Below are positions 8,421 through 16,073 of a DNA stretch of 22,882 bases, piece after piece (the first letter of the stretch is position 1; the number at the start of each line of letters is the position of its first letter). The stretch covers positions 1 to 22,882 of the forward strand of contig MNYV01000146.1 in assembly GCA_001873285.1 (NCBI GenBank). Direction: 5' to 3'. Under the pieces are notes generated by a model that was not told where the DNA came from, did not search any database, and worked only from the letters and a program-made list of their open reading frames with translations. The translations under genes and the position numbers were made by a program. This stretch comes from Nitrospirae bacterium CG2_30_53_67. GTDB taxonomy: Bacteria; CG2-30-53-67.

Positions 8421-10088
8421 TCATCCATGAAGAGGGTCACTCTGTTCTTGACGAACGGCCGGGCAGAAGAGCAGGGGATCCTTGAGTCCGGCTTCGATGT
8501 GCGGCCGCAGCGCCTGACAACGGCCGCTCTGTAATTGCAGACCGTACGCCTGCAGGGCTGCACGAGCCGCATCCTGCTCATAGGAGCGGTACAAAATATA
8601 GAGCGGTCCGGAGTGCTCTGCGACGAGTTGATGCATCAGCCGGTCAAAGCCGTTGGGTTGATCCGAGGGCCCGGTGAAATAGCTTTGTATTCTCAGAAAA
8701 CGGATAGCCTGAGGGAAGAAGGGAATGACATAGGCCATCGGGTCGTAACCGGCCATGAGCGCCATGGTGTGATCGGGGTCGGCAAGCGTCGGCGGTGTGA
8801 CGCCGAAGTAGTCATTACTCCATGGTATCCGCCCCCAGGCGGCGGGGCGCAGGGTCGCCAGCACAAGCACGAGGGCCATGAGTCCTGCGGCCATGCGGAT
8901 TCTGCGGCCGCTGAAGATCCGCGCCAGAATCAGCCAGATACCGAGCGGGGCAAGCATTTCGATGATCGTGATGTAGCGGTAGATGGAGAAGAGTTTCAGC
9001 CATGCAAGGTAAGAGACCACCCCTGCAGTCAGCATAAATCGAACCCCGAAGACGGACAAGTGCGGCTCCATACTGTGAGTTTCGTGACGAAGACCCGGAG
9101 CGGCACGCAGTCTAAGGATTGCATGAAGGGCCAGCACCATGAGAAGACCATAGAGCAAGGGGATGCGCAGATCCCGGAAATAAATTTCCGACGTGTGCAA
9201 CGAATTCAATGCGAAGAGCAGCGGGAAAAACACCGTTTCGAGCACGCCTTGAGGCAGAAAACGTTCATCACGATAATTTCCTATCGTCGCCATGGGCGAT
9301 TGAAACAGATCATTGAAGTAGGGAAAGAGCGGATTGCCGAATTTCACCCACAGGCGAACCATCCAGTATCCGTCGGTCATGGCGACACCGGCCAGCACAC
9401 CCAGTCCGAACCATAGGGCATACAGGACCCTCCGTTTCGGGGAGGCCGGCACGGTTAGGAACGCCGCACATAAGCCGACAGCGAAGATGGCCGCCGGCTG
9501 CTTCAGTCCCGCCGCTAAACCGGCCGCTGCGCCGGCGCCGGCCACCCTGACGAGAAGACCGGGGGATGGAGCGCCGGACAGACGTGCGTCATTCGCCAGT
9601 ACGATCAGGAGAGAGACAAGCACCAGGATGCTCAAGATATTGTCGGCAGACATGGCGCCGACTTCGGAAAGATTTCCGGCGCCGAGCACGCCGGTCAGTG
9701 CAATCACAAAACCCAAGAAAGCGGCTTTGCGCCCGTGAAGCGGGACCAGCAAACGGTGTGCAATCAAAAACAAGACCGGAAAATTCAGCCCCTGCACCGT
9801 ACCCAGCAGGAATCCAACCGCTTTGGGTGGAAGATGGACGACCATTTCATAAAAGGGGACATAGAGGATCGGATTATAGAAATTTGCAACCTGCGCCGGC
9901 ACGATATCGAAATTCATTCGACCGTGCAGAAATGCGTAGGGGTTGTAGAAATGGTAGTTTCGCAGATCCCAGCCTGCGTCCTGCCCCATGACAATGGCAA
10001 GCAAGCCGAAAGCGGCCGGCATGATCAGCCAGGCCGTGATAAGCAAAAGCCGCGGGATTTGCGGCACGTGATTGGTGGAACGATCCAT
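8421..10088 (-). CDS. Polytopic membrane protein, GT-C/glycosyltransferase-87-like layout
   Basis: I do not recognise a named family with certainty. The protein has 555 residues with roughly 10-12 hydrophobic helices, beginning with TM1 at about 12-34. TM1 is followed immediately by an acidic extracytoplasmic loop QDAGWDLRNYHFYNPYAFL (about 36-54) with D37 and D41. A short acidic motif just after TM1 is characteristic of GT-C-fold, lipid-phosphosugar-dependent glycosyltransferases (families such as GT39, GT83, GT87). A soluble C-terminal portion of about 130 residues follows the last helix, with PDHTMALMAGYDPMAYVIPF near its start. The start at 10088 has only a weak Shine-Dalgarno. It is a single gene, convergent with glgP, and no glycan-assembly partners are adjacent. 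Function is inference from topology. Confidence 0.6.
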   Translation of the reverse strand: MDRSTNHVPQIPRLLLITAWLIMPAAFGLLAIVMGQDAGWDLRNYHFYNPYAFLHGRMNFDIVPAQVANFYNPILYVPFYEMVVHLPPKAVGFLLGTVQGLNFPVLFLIAHRLLVPLHGRKAAFLGFVIALTGVLGAGNLSEVGAMSADNILSILVLVSLLIVLANDARLSGAPSPGLLVRVAGAGAAAGLAAGLKQPAAIFAVGLCAAFLTVPASPKRRVLYALWFGLGVLAGVAMTDGYWMVRLWVKFGNPLFPYFNDLFQSPMATIGNYRDERFLPQGVLETVFFPLLFALNSLHTSEIYFRDLRIPLLYGLLMVLALHAILRLRAAPGLRHETHSMEPHLSVFGVRFMLTAGVVSYLAWLKLFSIYRYITIIEMLAPLGIWLILARIFSGRRIRMAAGLMALVLVLATLRPAAWGRIPWSNDYFGVTPPTLADPDHTMALMAGYDPMAYVIPFFPQAIRFLRIQSYFTGPSDQPNGFDRLMHQLVAEHSGPLYILYRSYEQDAARAALQAYGLQLQSGRCQALRPHIEAGLKDPLLFCPAVRQEQSDPLHG

Positions 10089-10406
10089 GTGGGAGACCCC
10101 GGAAGAAAAATTCCCTCGTAAATAATTGAGAAATGAACGTGCAGAATATAACGAAGAACTGAATCCGGTGTCAAGCTTGAAAAGCCCGACTCAAGATATT
10201 GCCAGTTAGTCTCAAGTTTGACGGCTTCGTATTTCGTTATGCCGGACCTGATCAGGCATCCGTTTCTTTGTTCGTCATTATCCGGCTCCCCGATCCAGCC
10301 TCCCCTCGACTGTGATCGGGGGGCGGAGGACGGGTCCGGCCGGATCATCCGGTTTATTTTGTCTGGATTCCTCGATCAAGCATAGGCGTCAGGGCAGGGT
10401 CGCCTC
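10089..10406. other. Intergenic region with a small dispersed palindrome
   Basis: No gene is supported. At 10240-10257 there is TGCC-N10-GGCA within TGCCGGACCTGATCAGGCAT, resembling the widespread bacterial dispersed repeat family with GCCGGACTTGATCCGGC. At about 10337-10352 there is a TCCGGCCGGATCATCCGG stretch. I see no strong promoter for the leftward membrane-protein gene and no T-tailed terminator for the rightmost trio. Confidence 0.45.
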
Positions 10407-10598
10407 TCAGCGTTGAAGAGCGCTGTTCAGTGCATCCATCAGGTTCTCCAGGTCGGCGCCATCTTTTTGGGCCGTGGATTCAATGGATGCCCCTCCGCCG
10501 CAGCAGGAATCCACATTAAACCGGTTGAAGACTGAAATGGTCTCCGGATACTGCCTGATCACGTCATTGATGATCATCTCCCGGGTGATCCTCGTCAT
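10407..10598 (-). CDS. Stand-alone ScdA/RIC N-terminal domain protein (DUF542)
   Basis: A 63-residue protein matching only the N-terminal domain of ScdA/YtfE/RIC iron-sulphur repair proteins: REMIINDVIRQYPETISVFN followed by the signature DSCCGGG. The di-iron hemerythrin-like domain that follows in full RIC proteins is absent, and the gene ends cleanly at a stop. Candidate starts are GTG 10607, ATG 10604 and ATG 10598. I choose 10598 because GAGGTGAT, complementary to the 16S 3' end, then lies about 8 bases upstream with standard spacing. In full-length RIC the cysteine pair is thought to act in NO/iron chemistry. Here it ends a three-gene operon (DUF1858, cupin, DUF542) next to NO reductase, implying a role in nitrosative stress, perhaps as a partner to a separate di-iron protein. 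Confidence 0.85.
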   Translation of the reverse strand: MTRITREMIINDVIRQYPETISVFNRFNVDSCCGGGASIESTAQKDGADLENLMDALNSALQR

Positions 10599-10624
10599 CC
10601 TCATCACCTCTCTGCTAAATGGTC

Positions 10625-10936
10625 CTATTCGGGCCTCGGCGCCACAACGGCCAGAACAGAAAGGCGCGTCAGGGCCCGGATGCCATGGGGGACATTCGGC
10701 TCGCAGTGAAAGATGCTCCCTTCCGAACCTCTCTTTTTTTCCTGGCCCACGGTGAACTCCCCTTCACCTTCCAGAACCTGCATCATGACCGTGGAGGGGG
10801 CTACATGGGAGACGATCTCCTGGCCGGCCTCCAGACACAGGAGGGCCATGCGCAGATGTTCCGAGTCGTGAAGAAGCTGCTTGACCGGATGCTCTTTGGA
10901 ATATTTCTTCAGTGCGTTCAGTTCAATGGTTTCCAT
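10625..10936 (-). CDS. Small cupin-domain protein
   Basis: A 103-residue single-domain cupin. The first conserved region is AGQEIVSHVAPSTVMMQVLEGEGEF (about 37-61, conserved glycines and H44) and the second is GSIFHCEPNVPHGIRA (about 72-87, with the Pro-X2-His pattern). The metal set looks incomplete, because the usual HxH in motif 1 reads SHVAPST, so metal binding is uncertain. The start at 10936 is preferred because AGGAG lies 7 bases upstream; the longer in-frame start at 10951 lacks this. It sits 38 nt after the DUF1858 gene and 26 nt before the DUF542 gene, all on the - strand, so it is the middle gene of a small operon. Function is unknown; the context suggests nitrosative or redox stress. 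Confidence 0.85.
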   Translation of the reverse strand: METIELNALKKYSKEHPVKQLLHDSEHLRMALLCLEAGQEIVSHVAPSTVMMQVLEGEGEFTVGQEKKRGSEGSIFHCEPNVPHGIRALTRLSVLAVVAPRPE

Positions 10937-10974
10937 AACCACTCCTATCATGATGAATGAATTTCGATCCCTGT

Positions 10975-11184
10975 TTAAACCTTGATCTTCAAAACCTCGT
11001 TGATCTCGTCCACGATCACCTTCGGGTCCAGGTTGTGCATGGTGGAACCGAAGGCAATGCTCTCCATATTGATCCCGGGACAGGTGAAGCAGCCGTTTCC
11101 AAAATGTTTCTCAATGACGGCTCTGGCCTCTGGACAGAGCTTGATCACATCCCCGATCACCGTGTCTTTTGTGATTTCTTTCAT
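10975..11184 (-). CDS. DUF1858 redox-disulfide domain protein (hybrid-cluster-protein-associated type)
   Basis: A 69-residue protein consisting of one DUF1858 domain: DTVIGDVIKLCPEARAVIEK followed by a CxxC motif in NGCFTCPG (about 30-37). Such short CxxC proteins are often encoded next to hybrid cluster protein (Hcp) and other nitrosative-stress genes. The start is secure, because AAGGAGGA lies 6-8 bases upstream of the ATG at 11184. It is the first gene of the DUF1858-cupin-DUF542 operon. About 220 bp upstream is a GTGA-N6-TCAC palindrome with a correctly spaced -10 box, which would give a leader of roughly 180 nt running through a palindromic repeat. Confidence 0.88.
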   Translation of the reverse strand: MKEITKDTVIGDVIKLCPEARAVIEKHFGNGCFTCPGINMESIAFGSTMHNLDPKVIVDEINEVLKIKV

Positions 11185-11265
11185 GTTGATTCCTCCTTAA
11201 TATTTTTTATGCAACTGCAGCACGGTAAACTATCCATCAGCCATATTTGTCTGCTGCCTGAAACG

Positions 11266-11323
11266 CATAATTTATACAAAACCGGAAACCCTTGGCCACG
11301 AATCTTCACGAATGAGGCACGAA
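11266..11323 (+). repeat. Direct repeat copy 1 (CCACGAAT family)
   Basis: About 58 bp starting CATAATTTATACAAAAC and ending GCACGAA. A second copy at 11416-11474 starts CATAATTGATACAAAAAC and ends ACACGAA, with most positions identical. Both carry the CCACGAA-N4-5-CACGAATGAG core of a repeat type common in environmental bacterial genomes. Confidence 0.7.
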
Positions 11324-11358
11324 AAAAAACTTCGCGTAGATTCGTGTCCATTCGTGGC
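11295..11358. repeat. CCACGAAT hairpin (9+7 bp stem)
   Basis: GCCACGAAT-CTT-CACGAAT at 11295-11313 is mirrored by ATTCGTG-TCC-ATTCGTGGC at 11340-11358. This gives a two-part stem of 7 and 9 bp with a 3-nt internal mismatch. It lies in the predicted 5' leader of the DUF1858 transcript and could act as an mRNA structure or simply be a dispersed palindrome. Confidence 0.65.
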
Positions 11359-11374
11359 AAACTCATCTGTTCAT

Positions 11375-11416
11375 ATATTAACACAACGTTGCATAAAAAA
11401 TAGTGACGTGAATCAC
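11375..11416 (-). promoter_or_regulatory. CRP/HcpR-type promoter for the DUF1858-cupin-DUF542 operon
   Basis: The palindrome GTGA-CGTGAA-TCAC at 11403-11416 is centred at 11409.5. On the - strand TAATAT at 11375-11380 is centred 32 bp downstream, placing the activator site near -41.5 of a start around 11368 (class II geometry). The half-sites resemble CRP/HcpR (TGTGA) rather than FNR (TTGAT). The identical arrangement occurs upstream of the gene at 17342. Confidence 0.6.
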
Positions 11417-11474
11417 ATAATTGATACAAAAACAGAAACCCTTTCGCCACGAACCTTCACGAATGAGACACGAA
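11416..11474 (+). repeat. Direct repeat copy 2 (CCACGAAT family)
   Basis: Partner of the copy at 11266-11323, in direct orientation with a period of about 150 bp. It lacks the right-hand ATTCGTGGC arm, so it cannot form the full hairpin. It sits between the regulatory palindrome and the norD stop codon. Confidence 0.6.
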
Positions 11475-11520
11475 CATGGGTGGCGTCTTGGCGAACGTCA
11501 TCATCAAGACGGAGAAACTT

Positions 11521-13605
11521 TTAACGGGACGAGCCGTTCAGTCCCGTCAGTTTCCGGTACATCCCCACCAGCTTCTGCGGCAGGGATCGGATATCTTCCA
11601 GAACCAGAAAGTTCCCCCGCTCAAAGATAGTGGGAAGATATTCCCTTGCCTCGGTGTCTACGGTGATGCAATAAGACTGGATGCCTGAGGCCCTCGCTTC
11701 GAGCAGGGCCTTCCTGATGTCTTCAATGCCGTATTTGCCTTCATAGACGTCAAAATCGTTGGGCTTGCCGTCGCTCAGGATGATCATGAGTTTGGTCCGG
11801 GCCCGAACGTTTTTGAGGATCCCGGTCAGATGACGGATGGCCGGCCCCATTCGGGTATAGTCCAGGGGCTTCATCCCGCCGATCCGGGCCTTGATATCGG
11901 GGCCGTAGTTCTCGTCGAACCCCTTGAGGGTAAAGAAATCACACTGTTTACGGGTCTTGCTTGAAAAACCGTAGATGGCATAACGGTCCTGGATCGCCTC
12001 CATGGCCTCACCCAGGAGCAGGAGGGCCTCGCGCTGCTGGTCCATGATCCTCATGTTCTTGACATAGGCATCGGTGGATGCCGAAAGATCGGCCAGAAAA
12101 GCCGTGGCAATCTCCTTTCTCCGCCGAGACCGTTTGATATAGATCTTCTCGGACGGCGCCACACCGGCACGGATGTCGGCCAGCGCCTCGATGAAGGCGT
12201 CATGGTCCACCTCTTCGCCGTCAATCCGCTTCCGGAGCTTCTGGTACTCGGGACGGAGGGCCATGAATTCCTTCCGGATCCTGGTGAAAAGCCGGCTTTC
12301 TCTCTGCATCAGGTTCTCGGCCCATTCCGCATCCAGCCGGTTATAGGTCCTCTCATGCAGGGTGCACCAGTCCTCGCGAAAAGAGCCGATCCGGCAGTCC
12401 CATTCGTCATAGAGGATCCCCGGTGGTCCGTCCCCCGTGTCCACATCCTCCGCTTCCGTATCGAAATCAAAATCGTCTTCTACCAAAAGGATGCTCCCGG
12501 CCTTGCGTGCGGTCCGGATCATTCCCGTGGATTCCAGTTCGTCCAGAGACTTCCTGAGGTCTTCCACATCCTCGTCCGTATCCAGAGGGCGGCTGATATT
12601 GAAATACTTGGCGATCATGCTGATCTTGTCAAACCGGTTGAGCAGAATCCCCCTCTTGGCCTCTTCTTCATCAAACTCGGTGGACTCCGGCGCGACCTTT
12701 CTCTGTGTGGTGAGTTCCTTCTGCTTCTGCTCGGCATCTTCGGCCTCTCCGTCCCCAGCGTGGCCCACGGTTTCGACTTGGATGGCCCCTCGAAGCGTCC
12801 GGAGCACGGCATTCAGGTTGATCCTTCCCCGGTAGGGCACAGGATCCACGCCCCGGTATTCACCCTCCTCTCGGTTCAGGTCTCCCATGATCCCAAGGGC
12901 GAGCCGGGCCGAATCCGTCGCCGTGCTCCCGTTTCCGATCAGGTGCAGCATCTCTTCCCGATAGGGCTCCGCCCAGGTTCTCACCCCATCCGGAAAAGGC
13001 GCAAGATTGTTATGGGGATCCAGGCTGACCCGGACAAGGGCCTCCACCCTTGCCTGCTTGGGGGACATGGATGGGATCCCGTTCCTCACTTTAAGCGAAT
13101 TCGACCTATGGGCCGCAAGAAGCCTTTTCAGCCCGCCCAGTTCATCCACAAGGCGCCGCTCCATACGAGCATCTTCAATGAGCGCAAAAAGATCGCGGAC
13201 CAGATCCGGATTTTCGATCTTTTCAAAGAGCCCGAGTACCTCAAGACTCCCGAAGCGGATCTGGCCGTACTTGTGGGCAATGATGGCCTTGTAAAAATTG
13301 AAGTTCCCATCGGCATCGGGGAATGTGTTGATTTCCTCGGGGAGAAAGATCCGTTTGAGGTCGGTGTAGGAATCCTCCGGGTCTGAAGGGACCTGTTTGT
13401 CGGCCATGCGGATCAGACCAAAGGCATACCCCTTCCCCTCCTGCCAGATCCGGTTTTCCCGCACGCTTAGGGGCTGTTTCATGAGCCCGGAGAGATATAT
13501 ATCCAAGACCTCCTGAATCTCCTGCAGGCGAACGACGCTTGAAGAAGCGTCCTGCCTCTCCCGGGAATTTCTGTTGATCGTTCTGTCAATGAATGCCTGG
13601 ATCAT
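11521..13605 (-). CDS. norD: NorD-like von Willebrand A protein (NO reductase activation)
   Basis: A 694-residue cytoplasmic protein with a long alpha-helical N-terminal part and a C-terminal VWA domain starting near residue 500. The MIDAS is visible as DLSAS (about 506-510), with the second ligand region TRMGPAIRH and the third ILSDGKPND. NorD-type VWA proteins pair with a NorQ AAA+ ATPase to insert the non-haem iron or otherwise mature NorB. The ATG at 13605 is chosen because TAGGA is then 5-6 bases upstream; the ATG at 13611 abuts it. An acidic stretch (LVEDDFDFDTEAEDVDTG) sits mid-protein. It follows norQ by about 200 bp occupied by a palindromic repeat, so it may be partly uncoupled from the nor transcript. 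Family assignment is strong from the VWA features and context. Confidence 0.9.
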   Translation of the reverse strand: MIQAFIDRTINRNSRERQDASSSVVRLQEIQEVLDIYLSGLMKQPLSVRENRIWQEGKGYAFGLIRMADKQVPSDPEDSYTDLKRIFLPEEINTFPDADGNFNFYKAIIAHKYGQIRFGSLEVLGLFEKIENPDLVRDLFALIEDARMERRLVDELGGLKRLLAAHRSNSLKVRNGIPSMSPKQARVEALVRVSLDPHNNLAPFPDGVRTWAEPYREEMLHLIGNGSTATDSARLALGIMGDLNREEGEYRGVDPVPYRGRINLNAVLRTLRGAIQVETVGHAGDGEAEDAEQKQKELTTQRKVAPESTEFDEEEAKRGILLNRFDKISMIAKYFNISRPLDTDEDVEDLRKSLDELESTGMIRTARKAGSILLVEDDFDFDTEAEDVDTGDGPPGILYDEWDCRIGSFREDWCTLHERTYNRLDAEWAENLMQRESRLFTRIRKEFMALRPEYQKLRKRIDGEEVDHDAFIEALADIRAGVAPSEKIYIKRSRRRKEIATAFLADLSASTDAYVKNMRIMDQQREALLLLGEAMEAIQDRYAIYGFSSKTRKQCDFFTLKGFDENYGPDIKARIGGMKPLDYTRMGPAIRHLTGILKNVRARTKLMIILSDGKPNDFDVYEGKYGIEDIRKALLEARASGIQSYCITVDTEAREYLPTIFERGNFLVLEDIRSLPQKLVGMYRKLTGLNGSSR

Positions 13606-13621
13606 GTACATCCTACAGATA

Positions 13622-13757
13622 TACCAAATACTAAATCCTAATATCTAAACCCTAAACAATATCTAATGACAAAAATTCAAAACAGCCCTGCTTTGTACAT
13701 TTGAATTTTGAAATTTGGATTTGTTTAGGATTTAGGATTTCGAAATTAGAATTTGAA
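13622..13757. repeat. Palindromic AAATCCTAA/TTAGGATTT dispersed repeat
   Basis: The left arm, with ACTAAATCCTAATATCTAAA and AAAAATTCAAAA, is mirrored by TTTGAATTTTGAAATTT and GTTTAGGATTTAGGATTT on the right, around a CAGCCCTG centre. It is strongly AT-rich against its surroundings and fills the norQ-norD gap. This class of repeat is widespread in uncultured Nitrospirota and Desulfobacterota-like genomes, as I recall. No coding content. Confidence 0.75.
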
Positions 13758-13807
13758 CACCCTAAGCTTCCTCTTCATACCCAAACTTCACCTTTTTGCC
13801 CAAAAGA

Positions 13808-14626
13808 CTAAAACACGGACGTAATCAACTCCCTGATCCCTCTCTTCACCTCGGGCTCGTCGGTAATCGGCTGCAGCATGGCCAGCTCACAGGCCCTCGG
13901 CGAAGGGATCCCGCCTTGTATCAACTGCCCGGCATAAACCAGAAGCCGGGTGCTGACCGTCTCCTCGAGTCCTTTGTCCTTGAGATTCCGGATCTTGCTC
14001 CCCAGAAGGATTAGGGAACGGGCGGTCGAGATCTCCACACCGCTTTCGTGTGCCACGATCTCCGCCTCCTTGTCCGCAGCCGGATAATCAAATTCCAGAG
14101 CCAAGAACCGCTGTTTGGTGGAGGGTTTCAGATCCTTGAGCAGGCTCTGGTATCCGGGGTTAAACGAGATCACCAGCATGAACTCATCCGGCGCCGTCAG
14201 GGTCTCCCCGGTCTTCTCTACGGGAAGAATCCTCCGGTCATCGGTCAAAGGATGGATCACCACGGTGGTGTCCTGCCTGGCCTCCACGATCTCATCTAAG
14301 TAACAGATGGCCCCGATCCGCACGGCGTGGGTCAGCGGCCCGTCGATCCAGACCGTCTCTCCGCCCTTGACCAGGTAACGCCCTACCAGGTCGCCGGCGG
14401 TGAGATCATCGTGGCAGGCCACGGTCACCACCGGCCGTCCCAGACGATGCGCCATGTACCGTATGAACCGGGTCTTTCCGCAGCCGGTCGGCCCTTTGAG
14501 CATGAGCGGGAGCTTCTTCCGGTAGGCGGTTTCAAATACCACCGCCTCGTCCCCGATGGGGATGTAATAAGGCATGGCTTGTTCCGGACTCTCCACTTCG
14601 TCGGCCTGTTCAAGATAGGATTTCAT
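13808..14626 (-). CDS. norQ: NorQ/CbbQ-type AAA+ ATPase (MoxR family)
   Basis: A 272-residue ATPase that works with NorD to activate NO reductase. Walker A is GPTGCGKT at 45-52 and Walker B is ICYLDEI at 107-113. The conserved NorQ/CbbQ substrate-loop region [17 protein letters not shown] (about 68-84) and the sensor-like VISFNPGYQ (152-160) are present. The start at 14626 is decided by AAGGAGA about 7 bases upstream; the longer in-frame start at 14647 would put this Shine-Dalgarno inside the gene. It lies between norB and norD, the usual norCBQD order. An 82-bp gap to norB contains a small palindromic repeat. Assignment to NorQ rather than a Rubisco CbbQ is by context, with no Rubisco gene here. 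Confidence 0.93.
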   Translation of the reverse strand: MKSYLEQADEVESPEQAMPYYIPIGDEAVVFETAYRKKLPLMLKGPTGCGKTRFIRYMAHRLGRPVVTVACHDDLTAGDLVGRYLVKGGETVWIDGPLTHAVRIGAICYLDEIVEARQDTTVVIHPLTDDRRILPVEKTGETLTAPDEFMLVISFNPGYQSLLKDLKPSTKQRFLALEFDYPAADKEAEIVAHESGVEISTARSLILLGSKIRNLKDKGLEETVSTRLLVYAGQLIQGGIPSPRACELAMLQPITDEPEVKRGIRELITSVF

Positions 14627-14648
14627 CTTTGCTTCTCCTTGATACAAA

Positions 14649-14717
14649 AAGCGATCAGCAATCAGATGCCAGCAAAGGCCCAGGATTCGGTTTTTCTGCT
14701 GACCGCTGAAAGCTGAA
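14649..14717. repeat. Palindromic GCTGACCGCTGA-type repeat between norB and norQ
   Basis: AGCGATCAGCAATCAG on the left is roughly mirrored by CTGCTGACCGCTGAAAGCTG on the right. This resembles a dispersed repeat with alternating GCTGA/TCAGC words. It fills almost all of the 82-bp gap and no coding potential is seen. Confidence 0.6.
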
Positions 14718-14729
14718 CGCGGGTGACTG

Positions 14730-16061
14730 TCACGCCGCCCGTTTTACCCCGCCCTGGAAAAAGGCCTTGACAAAGTACAGGACACCGACGGCAAAGACAA
14801 CCCCTCCGGCAAGGCGGATGGCATAGAAGAGCCACATTTGGTTCTGCACCACCATGAACGGCATGTGGTTGTAGCGTTCCATAAAGGATTGCACGACCCC
14901 TGCGCCGAACAGGGCCAGGGTCATATCGGACATGCCGATGACCATGAGCCAGAAAGCGGTGAGCGCAGTCCGCTTGTCAAAGCCGTCTTTACCCTTCATA
15001 GCCGGAATGGCATAGGCCATCATGGCGAGATTGATCATGGCATAGGCGCCGAAAAAGGCCAGATGGCCATGGGATGCCGTGATCTGGGAACCGTGGGTAT
15101 ATCGGTTGATCTGAGGCAGGGTATGCATGAGCCCCCAGATACCGGCCCCCAGAAAGGCAAAGATCGCGCAGCCAAGGGTGAAATAGATGGCGGCCCGGTT
15201 CGGATGCGCGCGGCCTGCCTTCTCCATCATGGCAAAGGCATAGATGGTCATGCCCAGGAAGGCAAAGGGTTCAGCGGCCGAGAAAATCCCGCCGATCCAG
15301 AGCCAGTAAGAAGGATACCCTTCCCAGTAATAGTGATGGCCGGTCCCCAGGATGCCTGAGAAAAAGGTGATCCCCACGATCACATAGAGCCATTTCTCGA
15401 GGACCTCCCGGTCCACGCCGGTCAGCTTCAGGAGCAGGAAGGAAAGCATAGCGCCCATGATCAGCTCCCAGACCCCTTCCACCCAGAGATGCACGGTCCA
15501 CCACCAGAAGTACTTGTCCACGGAGAGATTACGATAAGCGCCCACATGGTTCCCCAGTGCCGGGAGAAAGAAGAGCGCCGCCCCTACCAGTCCCATGACC
15601 AGCACGATCTGAACCGAGGTCCACTTTCCGCCCTTTATGATGGTCATGATGATATTCAGGACAAAGGCCAGGACCACGACCGTGATCGCCAGTTTGATGA
15701 TGAAGGGCTGCTCCAGGAACTCACGTCCGTCGGTTATTCCGAAGAGATACCCGACGATGGCAGCCACGCCGCCGATCACGAATCCCGCGAGGTGGATATT
15801 GGCCAGGGCCGGGCTCCAGACCTCGGTCTCGGACTCCTCCACCACGAGGTAGTAAGAGGCGCCCATAAACCCGATGAGGATCCAGACGATGAGCAGATTG
15901 ATGTGAATGGTCCTCATGACATTAAAATCAATGACCTGATAAAAGAAATCCGGAAAAACATACTGGATGCCGATCCAAAGCCCGGCAATGACCTGAAGCA
16001 CTAAAAGCAATAGGGCCACGACAAAATGATTGTAGGCCACACTCTGGGTCTTGTATTTCAT
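14730..16061 (-). CDS. norB: Nitric oxide reductase large subunit (cNOR type)
   Basis: The membrane-bound catalytic subunit that reduces two NO to N2O at a haem b3/non-haem iron centre. At 443 residues with 12 predicted helices it lacks the N-terminal extension of quinol-dependent qNOR. Key residues are all present: H53 (TIHIN) for low-spin haem b, H191 and E195/E199 in [12 protein letters not shown]242-H243 in [11 protein letters not shown]331 and H333 in ASHGHLAF, and E264 in the [10 protein letters not shown] helix. Three histidines plus E195 give the FeB site typical of NorB rather than an oxidase CuB site. AGGAGG precedes the ATG at 16061 and overlaps the norC stop codon, so translation is likely coupled. 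It is the second gene of norCBQD. Confidence 0.97.
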   Translation of the reverse strand: MKYKTQSVAYNHFVVALLLLVLQVIAGLWIGIQYVFPDFFYQVIDFNVMRTIHINLLIVWILIGFMGASYYLVVEESETEVWSPALANIHLAGFVIGGVAAIVGYLFGITDGREFLEQPFIIKLAITVVVLAFVLNIIMTIIKGGKWTSVQIVLVMGLVGAALFFLPALGNHVGAYRNLSVDKYFWWWTVHLWVEGVWELIMGAMLSFLLLKLTGVDREVLEKWLYVIVGITFFSGILGTGHHYYWEGYPSYWLWIGGIFSAAEPFAFLGMTIYAFAMMEKAGRAHPNRAAIYFTLGCAIFAFLGAGIWGLMHTLPQINRYTHGSQITASHGHLAFFGAYAMINLAMMAYAIPAMKGKDGFDKRTALTAFWLMVIGMSDMTLALFGAGVVQSFMERYNHMPFMVVQNQMWLFYAIRLAGGVVFAVGVLYFVKAFFQGGVKRAA

Positions 16062-16073
16062 TCTGACTTCCTC

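Larger units (their letters stand above)
11201..11402. repeat. 202-bp segment bounded by perfect 15-bp inverted repeats (MITE-like)
   Basis: TATTTTTTATGCAAC at 11201-11215 is the exact reverse complement of GTTGCATAAAAAATA at 11388-11402. The segment between contains a CCACGAAT palindrome and no gene. No target-site duplication is obvious. The right end abuts the GTGA-N6-TCAC site and the predicted -10 box lies inside, so if it is an insertion it has become part of the promoter and leader of the DUF1858 operon. Confidence 0.5.

Noticed and set aside
12202-13386. 394-codon + strand open frame inside norD
   Set aside because: Antisense shadow of norD with low-complexity composition and no recognisable domain.
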